Shown here: positions 19,659 through 28,590 of the stretch, piece by piece
How the letters are laid out: every line of letters starts with the position of its first letter
Numbering within the stretch: the first letter of the stretch is position 1
Source of the DNA: Roseococcus thiosulfatophilus
GTDB lineage: Bacteria > Pseudomonadota > Alphaproteobacteria > Acetobacterales > Acetobacteraceae
NCBI RefSeq assembly: GCF_017311575.1
Contig: NZ_JAFFQY010000033.1
Span: 62,001 to 126,000, forward strand
Length of the DNA stretch: 64,000 nucleotides
Reading direction: 5' to 3'
Position numbers and translations under genes: made by a program
The notes under the pieces: generated by a model
Told to the model about the DNA's origin: nothing
Databases searched by the model: none
What the model saw: the letters and a program-made list of their open reading frames with translations, nothing else

Positions 19659-20857
19659 GCGGCCCGCTCGACGGCGTGCGCGTGGTGGACCTGACCACCG
19701 TGGTCGTCGGCCCCATCGCCACGCGCACCCTGGCGGACCAGGGGGCGGAGGTCATCAAGGTGGAGGCGCCCGGTGGGGACATCCTGCGCTACCTCGCCGC
19801 CGGCAGCCGCTCACCGGCCATGAGCGGCAAGTTCATCAACTTCAACCGCAACAAGCGCAGCATCGGCCTCGACATCAAGCAGCCCGAGGGCGCGGCGGCG
19901 CTGCGCGCGCTGCTGGCGCAGGCGGATGTCTTCGTGACCAATGTCCGGCCCGCGGGGCTGGAGCGCGCGGGGCTGGATTACGCCACGCTCTCGGCGCTGA
20001 ACCCGCGGCTGATCCATTGCTCCATCCAGGCCTTCGGCCGCGGCGGGCCCTATTTCAACCGGCCGGCCTATGACCCCGTGATCCAGTCGCTCTCCGGCGT
20101 GGCGGGCGCCTTCGAGCGGTCCACGGGTGAGCCGCGCTTCGTGCCCATGGTGATGACGGACCACATCGCGGGGCTGATCGCGGCGCAATGCGTGGGCTTC
20201 GCGCTGTACCGCCGCGAGCGCACGGATATGGGCGAAGCGATCGAGGTGCCCATGTTCGAGAACATGGCGAGTTTCGTGGCGAGCGAGCATCTGGGTGCGG
20301 CCACCTTCGAACCCGCCCTCGGCCCCGCCGGCGATGAGCGGCTGCTTAGCCCCTATTACCGCCCGCTGCCGACGAAGGACGGCTTCATCACCGCCCACCC
20401 GAACGACAACCGCCAGGCCTTCGCCTTCTTCGCCGCCATTGGGAAACCGGAGCTGCGGGACGACCCGCGCTTCAACACCCCCAAGGCGCGCAGCGAGAAC
20501 GCCGCTGCCTTCTTCGAACTGCGCGCCGAAGCGCTGCGCGAGAAGACCACCGCCGAATGGCTCGACATCCTCGCCGCCGCCGACGTGCCTGCCGCGCGCT
20601 ACAACCGCATCGAGGATCTGCTGGAAGACCCGCATCTGGCCGAGGTCGGCTTCTGGGAGCAGGACGACCACCCGACCGAGGGCCGCATCCGCCGCACGCG
20701 CATCCCGAACCGCTTCAGCGGCGGCATGCGCGAGGAGACCATCCCCGCCCCGCGCCTCGGCCGCGACACGGCCGACATCCTGCGCGAACTGGGCCATGAC
20801 GAGGAGAGCATCGCGACCATGATGAAGACCGGCGCCGCCTTCGGCGAGGAGGCGTGA
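19655..20857 (+). CDS. CaiB/BaiF (type III) CoA-transferase
   Basis: A 400-residue type III CoA-transferase that moves CoA between carboxylic acids through an aspartyl intermediate. Typical segments are GPLDGVRVVDLTTVVVGP at the N-terminus, KVEAPGGD, FNRNKRSIGLDIK and TDHIAGLIAA, which holds the candidate catalytic Asp. The start overlaps the hydratase stop (ATGA), and the lyase start overlaps this stop by one base. In this context it would activate itaconate, mesaconate or a related C5 dicarboxylate to its CoA ester. Confidence 0.92.
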   Translation: MSGPLDGVRVVDLTTVVVGPIATRTLADQGAEVIKVEAPGGDILRYLAAGSRSPAMSGKFINFNRNKRSIGLDIKQPEGAAALRALLAQADVFVTNVRPAGLERAGLDYATLSALNPRLIHCSIQAFGRGGPYFNRPAYDPVIQSLSGVAGAFERSTGEPRFVPMVMTDHIAGLIAAQCVGFALYRRERTDMGEAIEVPMFENMASFVASEHLGAATFEPALGPAGDERLLSPYYRPLPTKDGFITAHPNDNRQAFAFFAAIGKPELRDDPRFNTPKARSENAAAFFELRAEALREKTTAEWLDILAAADVPAARYNRIEDLLEDPHLAEVGFWEQDDHPTEGRIRRTRIPNRFSGGMREETIPAPRLGRDTADILRELGHDEESIATMMKTGAAFGEEA

Positions 20858-21717
20858 TGCCCGCGCCCAACTGGCGTTCCCTCCTCTTCGTGCCCGTCAC
20901 GGCGGAGAAGTTCGTGGCGCGCGCGCACACGCGCGGCGCGGATGTCATCATCCTCGATTTGGAGGACAGCATCCCGCCCGATGGCAAGGACGCGGCCCGC
21001 GCCGCCCTGCCCGCTGCCGCGCGCCAGGTGCGCGGCGGCGGCGTGGAGGTCTGCGTGCGGATCAACCGCCCGCTGGAACTGGCCATCCCCGACATCCAGG
21101 CCGCCGTGATGCCCGAGGTGACGGCGCTGATGCTGCCCAAGGCCATGGGGCCCGAGCATGTGCGCCTGCTGGCCGAGGTGGTCGCGGCGCGCGAGGCCGC
21201 GCTGGGCCTGCCGGACGGCCACACCCGCCTGCTCCCGGTGGTGGAGACGGCGGAATCCCTGCCGCGGCTGCCCGCCATCGCGCGCGCCACACCGCGCGTG
21301 GCGGCCATCGGCGTGGGCGCGGAGGACCTTTGCACCGAGCTGGAGGCGGAGCCGGGCGCCGACGCGCTCTACGCCTTCGGCATGCAAGTGGTGGCGGCGG
21401 CGCGCGCGGCGGGCGTGCTGCCCATGGGCTCCGTCGGCCCCTTCGCGGATTTCTCCGACCTTGAGGCCTATCGCGCCTCGCTGCGGCGGTCGCGCCGGCT
21501 GGGCTTTGGCTGCGCGGCCTGCATCCACCCCTCGCAGGTGGCGCCGATCAACGAGGAATACGGCCCCTCGCCCGCCGAGGTGGAGCGCGCGCAGCGTCTG
21601 ATCGCGGCCTTCGACGCCGCGATCGCGGAGGGCAAGGGCGCCGTGGCCTTCGAGGGGCAGATGATCGACCTGCCGGTGGTGGACCGCGCGCGGAAGGTGC
21701 TGGCGCGGGCACGATAA
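20857..21717 (+). CDS. HpcH/HpaI/CitE-type CoA ester lyase (citramalyl-CoA lyase-like)
   Basis: A 286-residue Mg-dependent TIM-barrel lyase: SLLFVPVTAEKF, the LDLEDSIPPDGK metal-binding segment, CVRINRP, PVVETAESL and GAEDLCTEL. Members cleave citramalyl-, malyl- or citryl-CoA to acetyl-CoA plus a keto acid. As the third gene after a hydratase and a type III CoA-transferase, it best fits (S)-citramalyl-CoA to acetyl-CoA plus pyruvate. The ATG at 20857 shares one base with the preceding stop. Confidence 0.88.
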   Translation: MPAPNWRSLLFVPVTAEKFVARAHTRGADVIILDLEDSIPPDGKDAARAALPAAARQVRGGGVEVCVRINRPLELAIPDIQAAVMPEVTALMLPKAMGPEHVRLLAEVVAAREAALGLPDGHTRLLPVVETAESLPRLPAIARATPRVAAIGVGAEDLCTELEAEPGADALYAFGMQVVAAARAAGVLPMGSVGPFADFSDLEAYRASLRRSRRLGFGCAACIHPSQVAPINEEYGPSPAEVERAQRLIAAFDAAIAEGKGAVAFEGQMIDLPVVDRARKVLARAR

Positions 21718-21804
21718 GCGGCCCGTCACTTCCGGCGCAGGCCGAAAGGGTGCAAGCGTCAGGGTCATCATGCGCCATCCGCCACCCGCCCCGGTCATCG
21801 CGGG

Positions 21805-22197
21805 ATGATCGGCGTTCTCCTCGTCGCCCTCGGCGGCGCCTTCGGGGCCTGCGCGCGCTTCTGGCTCTCCGGCGTCATCGCCCGCCGCATGGGCGAGACC
21901 TTCCCCTGGGGCACGCTGGTGGTGAATGTCAGCGGCGCGGCGATGATCGGGCTGCTGGCCGCGGGCGTCCTGCACGTGGAGGGCGTGGCGGAGGGCTGGC
22001 GCGAGACCTGGCTGCTGCTCGTGGTGGGCGGGCTGGGCAGCTACACCACCGTCTCCTCCTTCAGCCTGCAGACCCTGGCCCTCTGGCGCGCCGGCGACAG
22101 CGCGCGGGCGGCGGGGAATGTCCTGGGCTCGCTCGGCCTGTGCCTCGCGGCGGCCCTGGCCGGTCACCGGGCCGGGCTGCTTCTGTTCGGGGCCTGA
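21805..22197 (+). CDS. crcB: Fluoride efflux channel CrcB/FluC, copy 1
   Basis: A 130-residue, four-helix membrane protein. FluC markers are GGAFGACARFWLSG near the N-terminus, WGTLVVNVSGA (pore Asn region) and GGLGSYTTVSSFSLQ (the Phe-box and Ser/Thr track of the pore). FluC acts as an antiparallel dimer that passively exports fluoride. A second crcB gene begins 4 bases downstream, suggesting a heterodimer of two homologues. No fluoride riboswitch consensus was found in the 87-base gap upstream. Confidence 0.92.
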   Translation: MIGVLLVALGGAFGACARFWLSGVIARRMGETFPWGTLVVNVSGAAMIGLLAAGVLHVEGVAEGWRETWLLLVVGGLGSYTTVSSFSLQTLALWRAGDSARAAGNVLGSLGLCLAAALAGHRAGLLLFGA

Positions 22198-22201
22198 GCG
22201 G

Positions 22202-22612
22202 ATGGCGCCGGGCACCCGCCTCTACCTCGCCATCGCGCTGGGCGGCGCGCTGGGTTCGGTGGCGCGCTATCTGTGCGCCCTGGCCGGGATCGCGCTGCTG
22301 GGGCCGGATTTTCCCTTCGCGACGCTGGGCGTGAACGTCGCCGGCTCCTTCCTGATCGGCCTTTACGCCGCGCTGACCGGGCCCGATGGCCGCCTCTTTG
22401 CGACGCCCGCCATGCGCCACGGCGTGATGGCGGGGTTCTGTGGCGGCTTCACCACCTTCTCGGTCTTCAGCCTGGAGAGCATCCGGCTGCTCGATGCGGG
22501 CGAATGGGCGCTCGCCCTGGGCTATGTGGGCCTCTCCGCCGCGATCTGGCTGCCCGCGGCCTGGCTCGGTGACCGCCTGGGCCGACGGCTGAACCGCCCT
22601 CCAGGAAGCTGA
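22202..22612 (+). CDS. crcB: Fluoride efflux channel CrcB/FluC, copy 2
   Basis: A 136-residue homologue of the preceding gene: IALGGALGSVARYLCAL, FATLGVNVAGSFLIG and GFCGGFTTFSVFSLES. The ATG at 22202 is chosen because it gives the normal family length; the frame is open further upstream inside copy 1. Tandem FluC pairs usually insert in opposite orientations and form one channel. The C-terminus ends in a basic stretch (DRLGRRLNR), which would bias topology relative to copy 1. Confidence 0.92.
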   Translation: MAPGTRLYLAIALGGALGSVARYLCALAGIALLGPDFPFATLGVNVAGSFLIGLYAALTGPDGRLFATPAMRHGVMAGFCGGFTTFSVFSLESIRLLDAGEWALALGYVGLSAAIWLPAAWLGDRLGRRLNRPPGS

Positions 22613-22721
22613 CCCTGGCGGCGGACGCACCGCCGCCTGTCTCCAGCGCGTCTTCATCGGCGAGAGCGACGAAGACCAGGGCGGCCCGCCACTCGGGGCC
22701 GGCCCAGGCTCACGCGGCGCA

Positions 22722-23705
22722 CTACGTCGGCTGCACCCCCGCCGCCCGCAGCAACCGCGTGTAGTTTTCCATGCCGGACTGCACCAGCGCCATCACCTGC
22801 GCGCTGGTTTCGTAGCCGGGGCGGGCCGTGACGCCGGTCATGTCGTTCACCCGTTCGGCGCTGCGGTGGATGGCCTGGCGGAAGGCCTCGCTCAAGGCGG
22901 CCAGCGCGGCCGGCGGCGTGCGCTTGGGCGCCAGGATCGGGAAGAACTCCTCATGGATCACGCCCGGCATGCCCGCCTGCGGGGCGCTGGGCACGCCCGG
23001 CAGGGCGGGGCTGGGTTCCTCCGCCAGCACGGCCAGCGCGCGCAGGGCGCCGCCGCGCACCTGCGCGATGGCGGAGGCCATGGTGGGCGTGCCGAAATGC
23101 GCCTCGCCCGAGACCAGCGCCGCGATGCCGGGGCCGCCGCCGCGGTAATGCACCGTCTCGGCCTGCACGTTCATCCGCGCCATCAGCACCAGGCCGCCGA
23201 TATGCGGGCCGCTGCCCGGTCCGGCCGAGGCATAGTTCAGCCGCCCGGGATTGGCGCGCAGCAGGGCCAGGAATTCCTGGGCCGTGCGCGCCTGCACGGC
23301 GGCATTGACCACCAGCAGGTGCGGCGAGAATCCCGCCACCGCCACCCCCTCGAAATCGCCCATGGTGTCGTAGGGCAGGTTGGCGACGACGGCCGGCAGC
23401 GTGGCGAGGGAGCTGTTGATCAGCACCGTGTGCCCGTCCGCGGGCGCACGCGCCGCCGCCTCGGTGCCGATGACGCTGCCCGCGCCGGCGCGGTTCTCGA
23501 TCAGCACGGGCTGGCCCAGGATCTGGCTCGCGGGCTCCGCGATGATGCGGGCCAGGATGTCGTTGGAGCCACCGGGTGCCGCGGGCACGATCAGGCGCAC
23601 GGGCCGCGTCGGCCGCCAGCCGGAATTGCCCTGGGCCTTCACGAGGGCGGGCGCCGTGAGGCCCGCCAGCGTAAGGGCAAGGGTTGAGCGGCGATGGAAC
23701 TTCAT
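22722..23705 (-). CDS. Bug family (TctC-like) periplasmic substrate-binding protein
   Basis: A 327-residue receptor. The start at 23705 is preceded by GGGAGA and gives a signal peptide ending near VKAQG; an upstream in-frame ATG (23723) is less likely. Markers are VPAAPGGSNDILARIIAEPAS, ENRAGAGSVIGTEAAAR and YASAGPGSGPHIG. It follows prpF on the same strand after a 174-base gap, so it may be the last gene of the gntR-lyase-aconitase-prpF unit or have its own promoter. Sixteen bases around the start (23701-23716) are identical to those around the start at 8399. Confidence 0.92.
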   Translation of the reverse strand: MKFHRRSTLALTLAGLTAPALVKAQGNSGWRPTRPVRLIVPAAPGGSNDILARIIAEPASQILGQPVLIENRAGAGSVIGTEAAARAPADGHTVLINSSLATLPAVVANLPYDTMGDFEGVAVAGFSPHLLVVNAAVQARTAQEFLALLRANPGRLNYASAGPGSGPHIGGLVLMARMNVQAETVHYRGGGPGIAALVSGEAHFGTPTMASAIAQVRGGALRALAVLAEEPSPALPGVPSAPQAGMPGVIHEEFFPILAPKRTPPAALAALSEAFRQAIHRSAERVNDMTGVTARPGYETSAQVMALVQSGMENYTRLLRAAGVQPT

Positions 23706-23879
23706 GGACGTCTCCCCAGTCATGGCTTCGGCGTGATCGCCGTGCCTTGGTCTTGAACCGGATGATGCCGGCCTTGATGGGGGCGAGGAAAGCCTCGGCC
23801 GACAATTCTCTGCTGGCCGTCACGTTCGCGCGAAGCCGATGCCGGATCAAGCATGGCGCGCCAGTGGGTCAGGTGCCGT

Positions 23880-25049
23880 TCATGCCTCGGCACCAGGCAG
23901 CAGCCCGCGCGGCACCGCCACCTCGCCCTGCATCAGCCGGCGCGCGGTGCGGAACACCACGGCGCTTTCGGCATGCGGCGCGCCGTCGGCACCGGTCCGC
24001 AGCTCCGCGCCCACGCTGACGAGGCCCGAGGGGTGGGCCACCCGCACCTCCTCGGCCTCCAGCGTGCCTGGGCGGGCCAGCTGCGCCGCCACCGTGCCCG
24101 GCACGCGGCAGGCGATGCCCAGCGCGAGCCCTCCCGTCATGGGCACGGCACGGTGCACGCGCTCCATGGAGAGCATCCGCACCGCGATATCCTGCGCCTC
24201 GGCCGCGATGGTGCTGCCATCCAGCGCGCGCGCGGCCACGGGCGAAGCGAGCAGCGCGATGCGGGGCGCGGCGAGCGGCACGGCATCGGGCGTGGCCGCG
24301 AGGCCCATCCGCACTCCGCCCGCGCGCCGCAGCCGGTCCAGCAGCGCCATGAGGCCGGGCTTCGCCTCGATCTCGTCCGGCGTCTCGGCGCCGGTCAGGC
24401 CGAGATCCTCCGCCGGCACGAACATGGCGGGGCTGGCGGCGTCCACCAGGCTGGCGCGGACGGGGGGCGCGCCCTCCACCTCGATGATGTCCAGCGCCGC
24501 GCCGCTGGGCAGCAGGCCGCGGCCCCGCGTGCCGCCGGGGTTCAGGAAGTCGAGCCGCACCCGGGCACCGGTGCCCGCGACGCCCGCGATGGCATAGTCG
24601 CCCTCGGTCACCGCGCGGCCGCCCCGCACCGGGAAACGCGCATGGATGATGCGGCGCGTGTTGACCTGGTGGATGCGGACCAGCGCCTCGGGTCCGTCCT
24701 CCACCCGCACCAGCCCCTCATCCACCGCGAAAGGCCCCACGGCCGAGGAGAGGTTGCCGCAATTGGCCGACCAGTCCACCTCCGGCCGGTCCACCGCCAC
24801 CTGGGCGAAGGTGTAGTCCACATCGGCTTCCGGGTGGGTGGAAGGCCCGATCACCACCGCCTTGGACAGCGAGGAGATGCCGCCGCCCATCCCGTTGATC
24901 TGCCGCCCATAGGGGTCGGGGCTGCCCAGCACGGCCAGCAGGATGGGGTCGAGCACCGCGCGGTCGGCCGGCAGGTCGGCCGCGTGGAAGAAGACGCCCT
25001 TGCTGGAGCCGCCCCGCATGAAGACGGCGCGGAGGAAGTCCTGGCTCAT
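23880..25049 (-). CDS. PrpF family isomerase
   Basis: A 389-residue protein of the PrpF / methylitaconate delta-isomerase family (diaminopimelate-epimerase-like double fold). Markers are FLRAVFMRGGSSKGVFF at the N-terminus and DWSANCGNLSSAVG, which holds the candidate catalytic Cys. Family reactions are trans- to cis-2-methylaconitate isomerisation in the methylcitrate cycle with AcnD, and methylitaconate to dimethylmaleate. The ATG overlaps the aconitase stop by 4 bases, so the two are translated together. No prpC (methylcitrate synthase) lies nearby. Confidence 0.9.
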   Translation of the reverse strand: MSQDFLRAVFMRGGSSKGVFFHAADLPADRAVLDPILLAVLGSPDPYGRQINGMGGGISSLSKAVVIGPSTHPEADVDYTFAQVAVDRPEVDWSANCGNLSSAVGPFAVDEGLVRVEDGPEALVRIHQVNTRRIIHARFPVRGGRAVTEGDYAIAGVAGTGARVRLDFLNPGGTRGRGLLPSGAALDIIEVEGAPPVRASLVDAASPAMFVPAEDLGLTGAETPDEIEAKPGLMALLDRLRRAGGVRMGLAATPDAVPLAAPRIALLASPVAARALDGSTIAAEAQDIAVRMLSMERVHRAVPMTGGLALGIACRVPGTVAAQLARPGTLEAEEVRVAHPSGLVSVGAELRTGADGAPHAESAVVFRTARRLMQGEVAVPRGLLPGAEA

Positions 25050-27703
25050 GCGGCCTCCGGCACCAGCGAGGCGCGCAGCACGCGGGGCAGGATGCCGCCG
25101 GCGCGGAAACATTCGGCCTCGAAGGGGGTATCCAGGCGGCAGCGCAGGGTCAGTTCCTCCACGCGCCCATCGGCGCGGTGCAGGCGGGCGGGCAGGCCGG
25201 CGCCTGGCTCGGGCGCGGGGTGGATGCCCGCGATGTCCCAGCGCTCGGTCCCGTCCAGGCCCAGCGTCTCCACCGTGACGCCCGCGGGCAGTTCCAGCGG
25301 CAGCACGCCCATATAGACGAGGTTGGCGCGGTGGATGCGCTCGAAGCCGTTCGCGATCACGGCGCGCACCCCCAGCAGTAGCGTGCCCTTGGCCGCCCAG
25401 TCGCGCGAGGAGCCCGCGCCGTAGTCCTGGCCGGCCACCACCACCAGCGGCACGCCCTCGGCCGCATAGCGTTCGGCGGCCTCGTGGACGGGGATGATCT
25501 CGCCGGAGGGTTCATGCCGCGTCCAGCCGCCCGTGCGCCCGCCCGCCAGCCGATTCTGGATGCGGATGTTGGCGAAGGTGCCGCGGATCATCACCTCGTG
25601 CTTCACGCGGCGCGCGGCGAAGGAGTTGAACTCGGCGGGCGGCACGCCCAGCGAGATCAGATACTTCCCCGCCGCCGAGCCGGGCGTGATGATGCCCACC
25701 GGCGAGATGTGGTCGGTCGTGATGGAATCCCCCAGCAAGGCCAGCGCCCGCGCGCCCGTGATGTCGGGAATGGCCGCCGCCTCGCGCGGGACCTCGCGCA
25801 GGAAGGGCGGCTCGTTGAGGTAGAGGCTCTCGCCCTCCCAGGGGAAGGTGTCACCCTTCGGCGCCGGCAGCGCCTCCCAGCGCGCATCGCCCTGGAAGAC
25901 GGTGGCGTAGCGGTTGGTGAAGCGGGGGGCGTTGAGCGCCACGGCGGCGGCCTGAGCAATCTCCTCCGGGCTTGGCCAGATGTCGGCCAGGAACACGGGC
26001 TTGCCGTCCTGCCCGGTGCCCAGCGCCTCCCGTGTCATGTCGATCCGCACCGTGCCGGCCAGCGCATGGGCCACGACCAGGGGCGGGCTCATGATGTAGT
26101 TCGCCTTCGCCTGGGTGTGGATGCGCCCTTCGAAGTTGCGGTTGCCGGACAGCACGGCGACGGCGGTGGTCTGGCCCGCCTCGATGGCGGCCTCGGTTTC
26201 GGGCGGCAGGGGGCCGGAATTGCCCATGCAAGTGGTGCAGCCGAAGCCGATCAGGTGGAAGCCCAGCGCGTCCAGCGGCGCGTGCAGCCCCGTGGCCTCC
26301 AGGTAGTCCGCCACCACGCGCGAGCCGGGGGCGAGCGAGGTCTTCACCCAGGGCTTCGCCTTGAGCCCGCGCGCCACCGCCTTGCGCGCCAGCAGCCCCG
26401 CCGCCAGCATGTTCTGCGCGTTGGAGGTGTTGGTGCAGGAGGTGATGGCCGCGATCACCACCGCGCCGTCGGACAGCCGGCCCCCGGCCTCCGGCGCCGG
26501 GGGGAAGGCCGTCTCGAAGCTGTCGCGGATGCGGGGCAGCGCCACGCGGTCCTGCGGGCGGCGGGGGCCGGCGGCGCTGGGTTCGACCTCGGAGAGATCG
26601 ATCTCCACCACTTCGGCATAGTCGGGCTGGACGCCCGCCGCGTCGTGCCAGAGACCCTGCATGCGGCAATAGCTCTCCACCAGGCGCGCATGGTCGCCGC
26701 CGCGGCCGGTCATCTCCAGGAAAGAAATGGTCTGCGCGTCTACCGGGAAGAAGCCCATGGTGGCGCCGTATTCGGGCGCCATATTCGCCAGCGTCGCGCG
26801 GTCGAAGACGTTCAGCGCGGTAAGGCCGGGGCCGAAGAACTCCACATAGGTCGCGACCACACCCACCGCACGCAGCTTCTGCGTCACCATCAGCACCGCG
26901 TCGGTGGCGGTGACGCCGCGGGGGAGCGCGCCGACCAGGCGGCAGCCCACCACGCGCGGCAGCACGATGCCGATGGGCTGGCCCAGGATGGCGGCCGCCG
27001 CCTCGATGCCGCCCACCCCCCAGCCGAACACGCCGATCGCGTTGATCATGGGCGTGTGGCTGTCGGTGCCCAGCAGCGTCTCGGGGAAGGCCCAGCGCTG
27101 GTTGCCGCGCGTCTCGGTCCAGACGCAGCGGGCAAAGCTTTCGAGGTTCACCTGGTGCAGGATGCCGTTGCCCGGCGGCACCACGCGGAAATTGTCGAAG
27201 GCACCCTGGCACCAGCGCAGGAAGCGGTACCGTTCGGCGTTGCGCTCGTATTCGAGGTCGAGGTTGCGCTGCGCCGCATCCGGGCTGCCGGCGTGGTCCA
27301 CCATGATGGAATGGTCCACCACCATGTCCGCCGGCACGCGCGGGTTGATGCGGCGGGGGTCGCCGCCGGCGCGCACCACGGCGTCGCGCAGCGCGGCGAG
27401 GTCGGCCATGGCGGGCAGGCCGCCGCTGTCGTTCATCACGACGCGGGTGGGGTGGTAGGGCACCTCCTGCCCCACCGCGCCCGCCTCGCCCCATGTCTTC
27501 AGCGCCGCGAGCTGGGGCGCGCCGATGACCAGCCCGTCCTCGTGCCGCAGCACATTTTCCGCCAGCACCTTGAGGCAGCGCGGCAGGCGCGAGAGCGGCC
27601 CCGCCCCCGCGGCCTCGGCCGCCTCCAGGCTCATCACCCGCCACACATGCTCGCCGAGCCGGATGTCGCGCCTGGCGCCCAGGCTGTCACGTTCCGCCGC
27701 CAT
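25046..27703 (-). CDS. Aconitate hydratase, AcnA/AcnD family
   Basis: An 885-residue monomeric aconitase with a [4Fe-4S] cluster. Cluster Cys residues are visible in ITSCTNTSNAQNM and GFGCTTCMGNSGPL, and the substrate-binding ALLGDSITTDHISP and QDYGAGSSRDWAAKG segments of the swivel domain are present. It may act on (methyl)citrate/(methyl)aconitate rather than serve only the TCA cycle, because it is locked between an ICL/PEPM lyase and a prpF gene by short spacing and overlap. AcnD versus AcnA cannot be decided by eye. The start ATG is preceded by GGGAGAG. Confidence 0.92.
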   Translation of the reverse strand: MAAERDSLGARRDIRLGEHVWRVMSLEAAEAAGAGPLSRLPRCLKVLAENVLRHEDGLVIGAPQLAALKTWGEAGAVGQEVPYHPTRVVMNDSGGLPAMADLAALRDAVVRAGGDPRRINPRVPADMVVDHSIMVDHAGSPDAAQRNLDLEYERNAERYRFLRWCQGAFDNFRVVPPGNGILHQVNLESFARCVWTETRGNQRWAFPETLLGTDSHTPMINAIGVFGWGVGGIEAAAAILGQPIGIVLPRVVGCRLVGALPRGVTATDAVLMVTQKLRAVGVVATYVEFFGPGLTALNVFDRATLANMAPEYGATMGFFPVDAQTISFLEMTGRGGDHARLVESYCRMQGLWHDAAGVQPDYAEVVEIDLSEVEPSAAGPRRPQDRVALPRIRDSFETAFPPAPEAGGRLSDGAVVIAAITSCTNTSNAQNMLAAGLLARKAVARGLKAKPWVKTSLAPGSRVVADYLEATGLHAPLDALGFHLIGFGCTTCMGNSGPLPPETEAAIEAGQTTAVAVLSGNRNFEGRIHTQAKANYIMSPPLVVAHALAGTVRIDMTREALGTGQDGKPVFLADIWPSPEEIAQAAAVALNAPRFTNRYATVFQGDARWEALPAPKGDTFPWEGESLYLNEPPFLREVPREAAAIPDITGARALALLGDSITTDHISPVGIITPGSAAGKYLISLGVPPAEFNSFAARRVKHEVMIRGTFANIRIQNRLAGGRTGGWTRHEPSGEIIPVHEAAERYAAEGVPLVVVAGQDYGAGSSRDWAAKGTLLLGVRAVIANGFERIHRANLVYMGVLPLELPAGVTVETLGLDGTERWDIAGIHPAPEPGAGLPARLHRADGRVEELTLRCRLDTPFEAECFRAGGILPRVLRASLVPEAA

Positions 27704-27723
27704 GTTTCTCTCCCCGGTGTTGT

Positions 27724-28590
27724 TCAGGCGCCGTAGCGCGCGTCGCGCTCGAGCCAGTGATGCGTGCCGATGATGCGCTCGCGTTCGGTGAAGGAGACCA
27801 TGCGCTCGGCCATGGCCATGCTGGTGCCGTCCCGCGCGATGGCCGCGAGCGTCGCGCGCATGGCGTGGATGGCGGCGCGCTGCAGATCCGAGGGGATGAT
27901 GACGATGCCATAGCCCATGCGCGCCAGCTCCTCCGCCGGCATGATGGGCGTCTTGCCGCCGTGGAACATGTTCATGAGCTTGGGGCCGGGCACCTCCCGC
28001 GCGATGCGCTCGATCTGCTCCAGGCTGGTGGGGGCCTCGACGAAGATCACGTCGGCGCCGGCCGCGCGATAGGCATGGGCGCGCGCCAGGGCACCGTCCA
28101 GCCCCTCCACCGCGATGGCATCGGTGCGCGCGATCAGCACGAAATCGGGGTCACGCGCGGCGTCACGGGCGGCGCGCAGCTTGCCCGCCATCTCGGCGGC
28201 GGGGACCAGCGACTTGTCCTCGTAATGCCCGCAGCGCTTGGGGAATTGCTGGTCTTCCAGATGGATCGCGGCCACGCCCGCGCGCTCGAAGGCCTGAATT
28301 GCGCGCTGGGTGTTCAGCGCATTGCCATAGCCGGTGTCGGCATCGGCGATGACGGGGATGTCCACCGCGTCGCACATCGCGGCCACGCGCTCCACCACCT
28401 GCTCCATGCCGAGCAGGCCGAGATCGGGCACGCCCAGGCTGCGCGCGATGGCACCGCCGCTGGCATAGAGGGCGGGAAAGCCCGCCTCCGCCACCAGCCT
28501 TGCCGAAAGCCCGTCATAGGCGCCGGGCGCCACGGTGGGCAGGCCCTGTTCCAGGCGGGCGCGCAGGCGCGCCCCGGGTGATGCGCTCAT
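27724..28590 (-). CDS. Isocitrate lyase/PEP mutase family lyase (PrpB-like)
   Basis: A 288-residue TIM-barrel enzyme. The KRCGH motif (with the lyase-type catalytic Cys) and DADTGYGNALNT mark a C-C bond lyase such as methylisocitrate, dimethylmalate or oxaloacetate-class enzymes, rather than a phosphonate mutase. LIARTDA and LEDQQFPK are also typical. It overlaps the upstream gntR stop by 4 bases and lies 20 bases before the aconitase. Expected products are a keto acid (pyruvate or glyoxylate) plus a smaller carboxylic acid. Confidence 0.9.
   Translation of the reverse strand: MSASPGARLRARLEQGLPTVAPGAYDGLSARLVAEAGFPALYASGGAIARSLGVPDLGLLGMEQVVERVAAMCDAVDIPVIADADTGYGNALNTQRAIQAFERAGVAAIHLEDQQFPKRCGHYEDKSLVPAAEMAGKLRAARDAARDPDFVLIARTDAIAVEGLDGALARAHAYRAAGADVIFVEAPTSLEQIERIAREVPGPKLMNMFHGGKTPIMPAEELARMGYGIVIIPSDLQRAAIHAMRATLAAIARDGTSMAMAERMVSFTERERIIGTHHWLERDARYGA

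Noticed and set aside
21718-21804. Possible fluoride riboswitch before the crcB pair
   Set aside because: The conserved GGCGATGGTGTTCGCC-like core and the pseudoknot sequence are not recognisable; a covariance search would be needed to claim it.
22722-28590. A classical prp methylcitrate-cycle operon
   Set aside because: prpC and prpD/acnB are absent, the regulator is GntR/FCD rather than PrpR, and a TTT transporter is coupled. The methylcitrate cycle stays one option, not a call.
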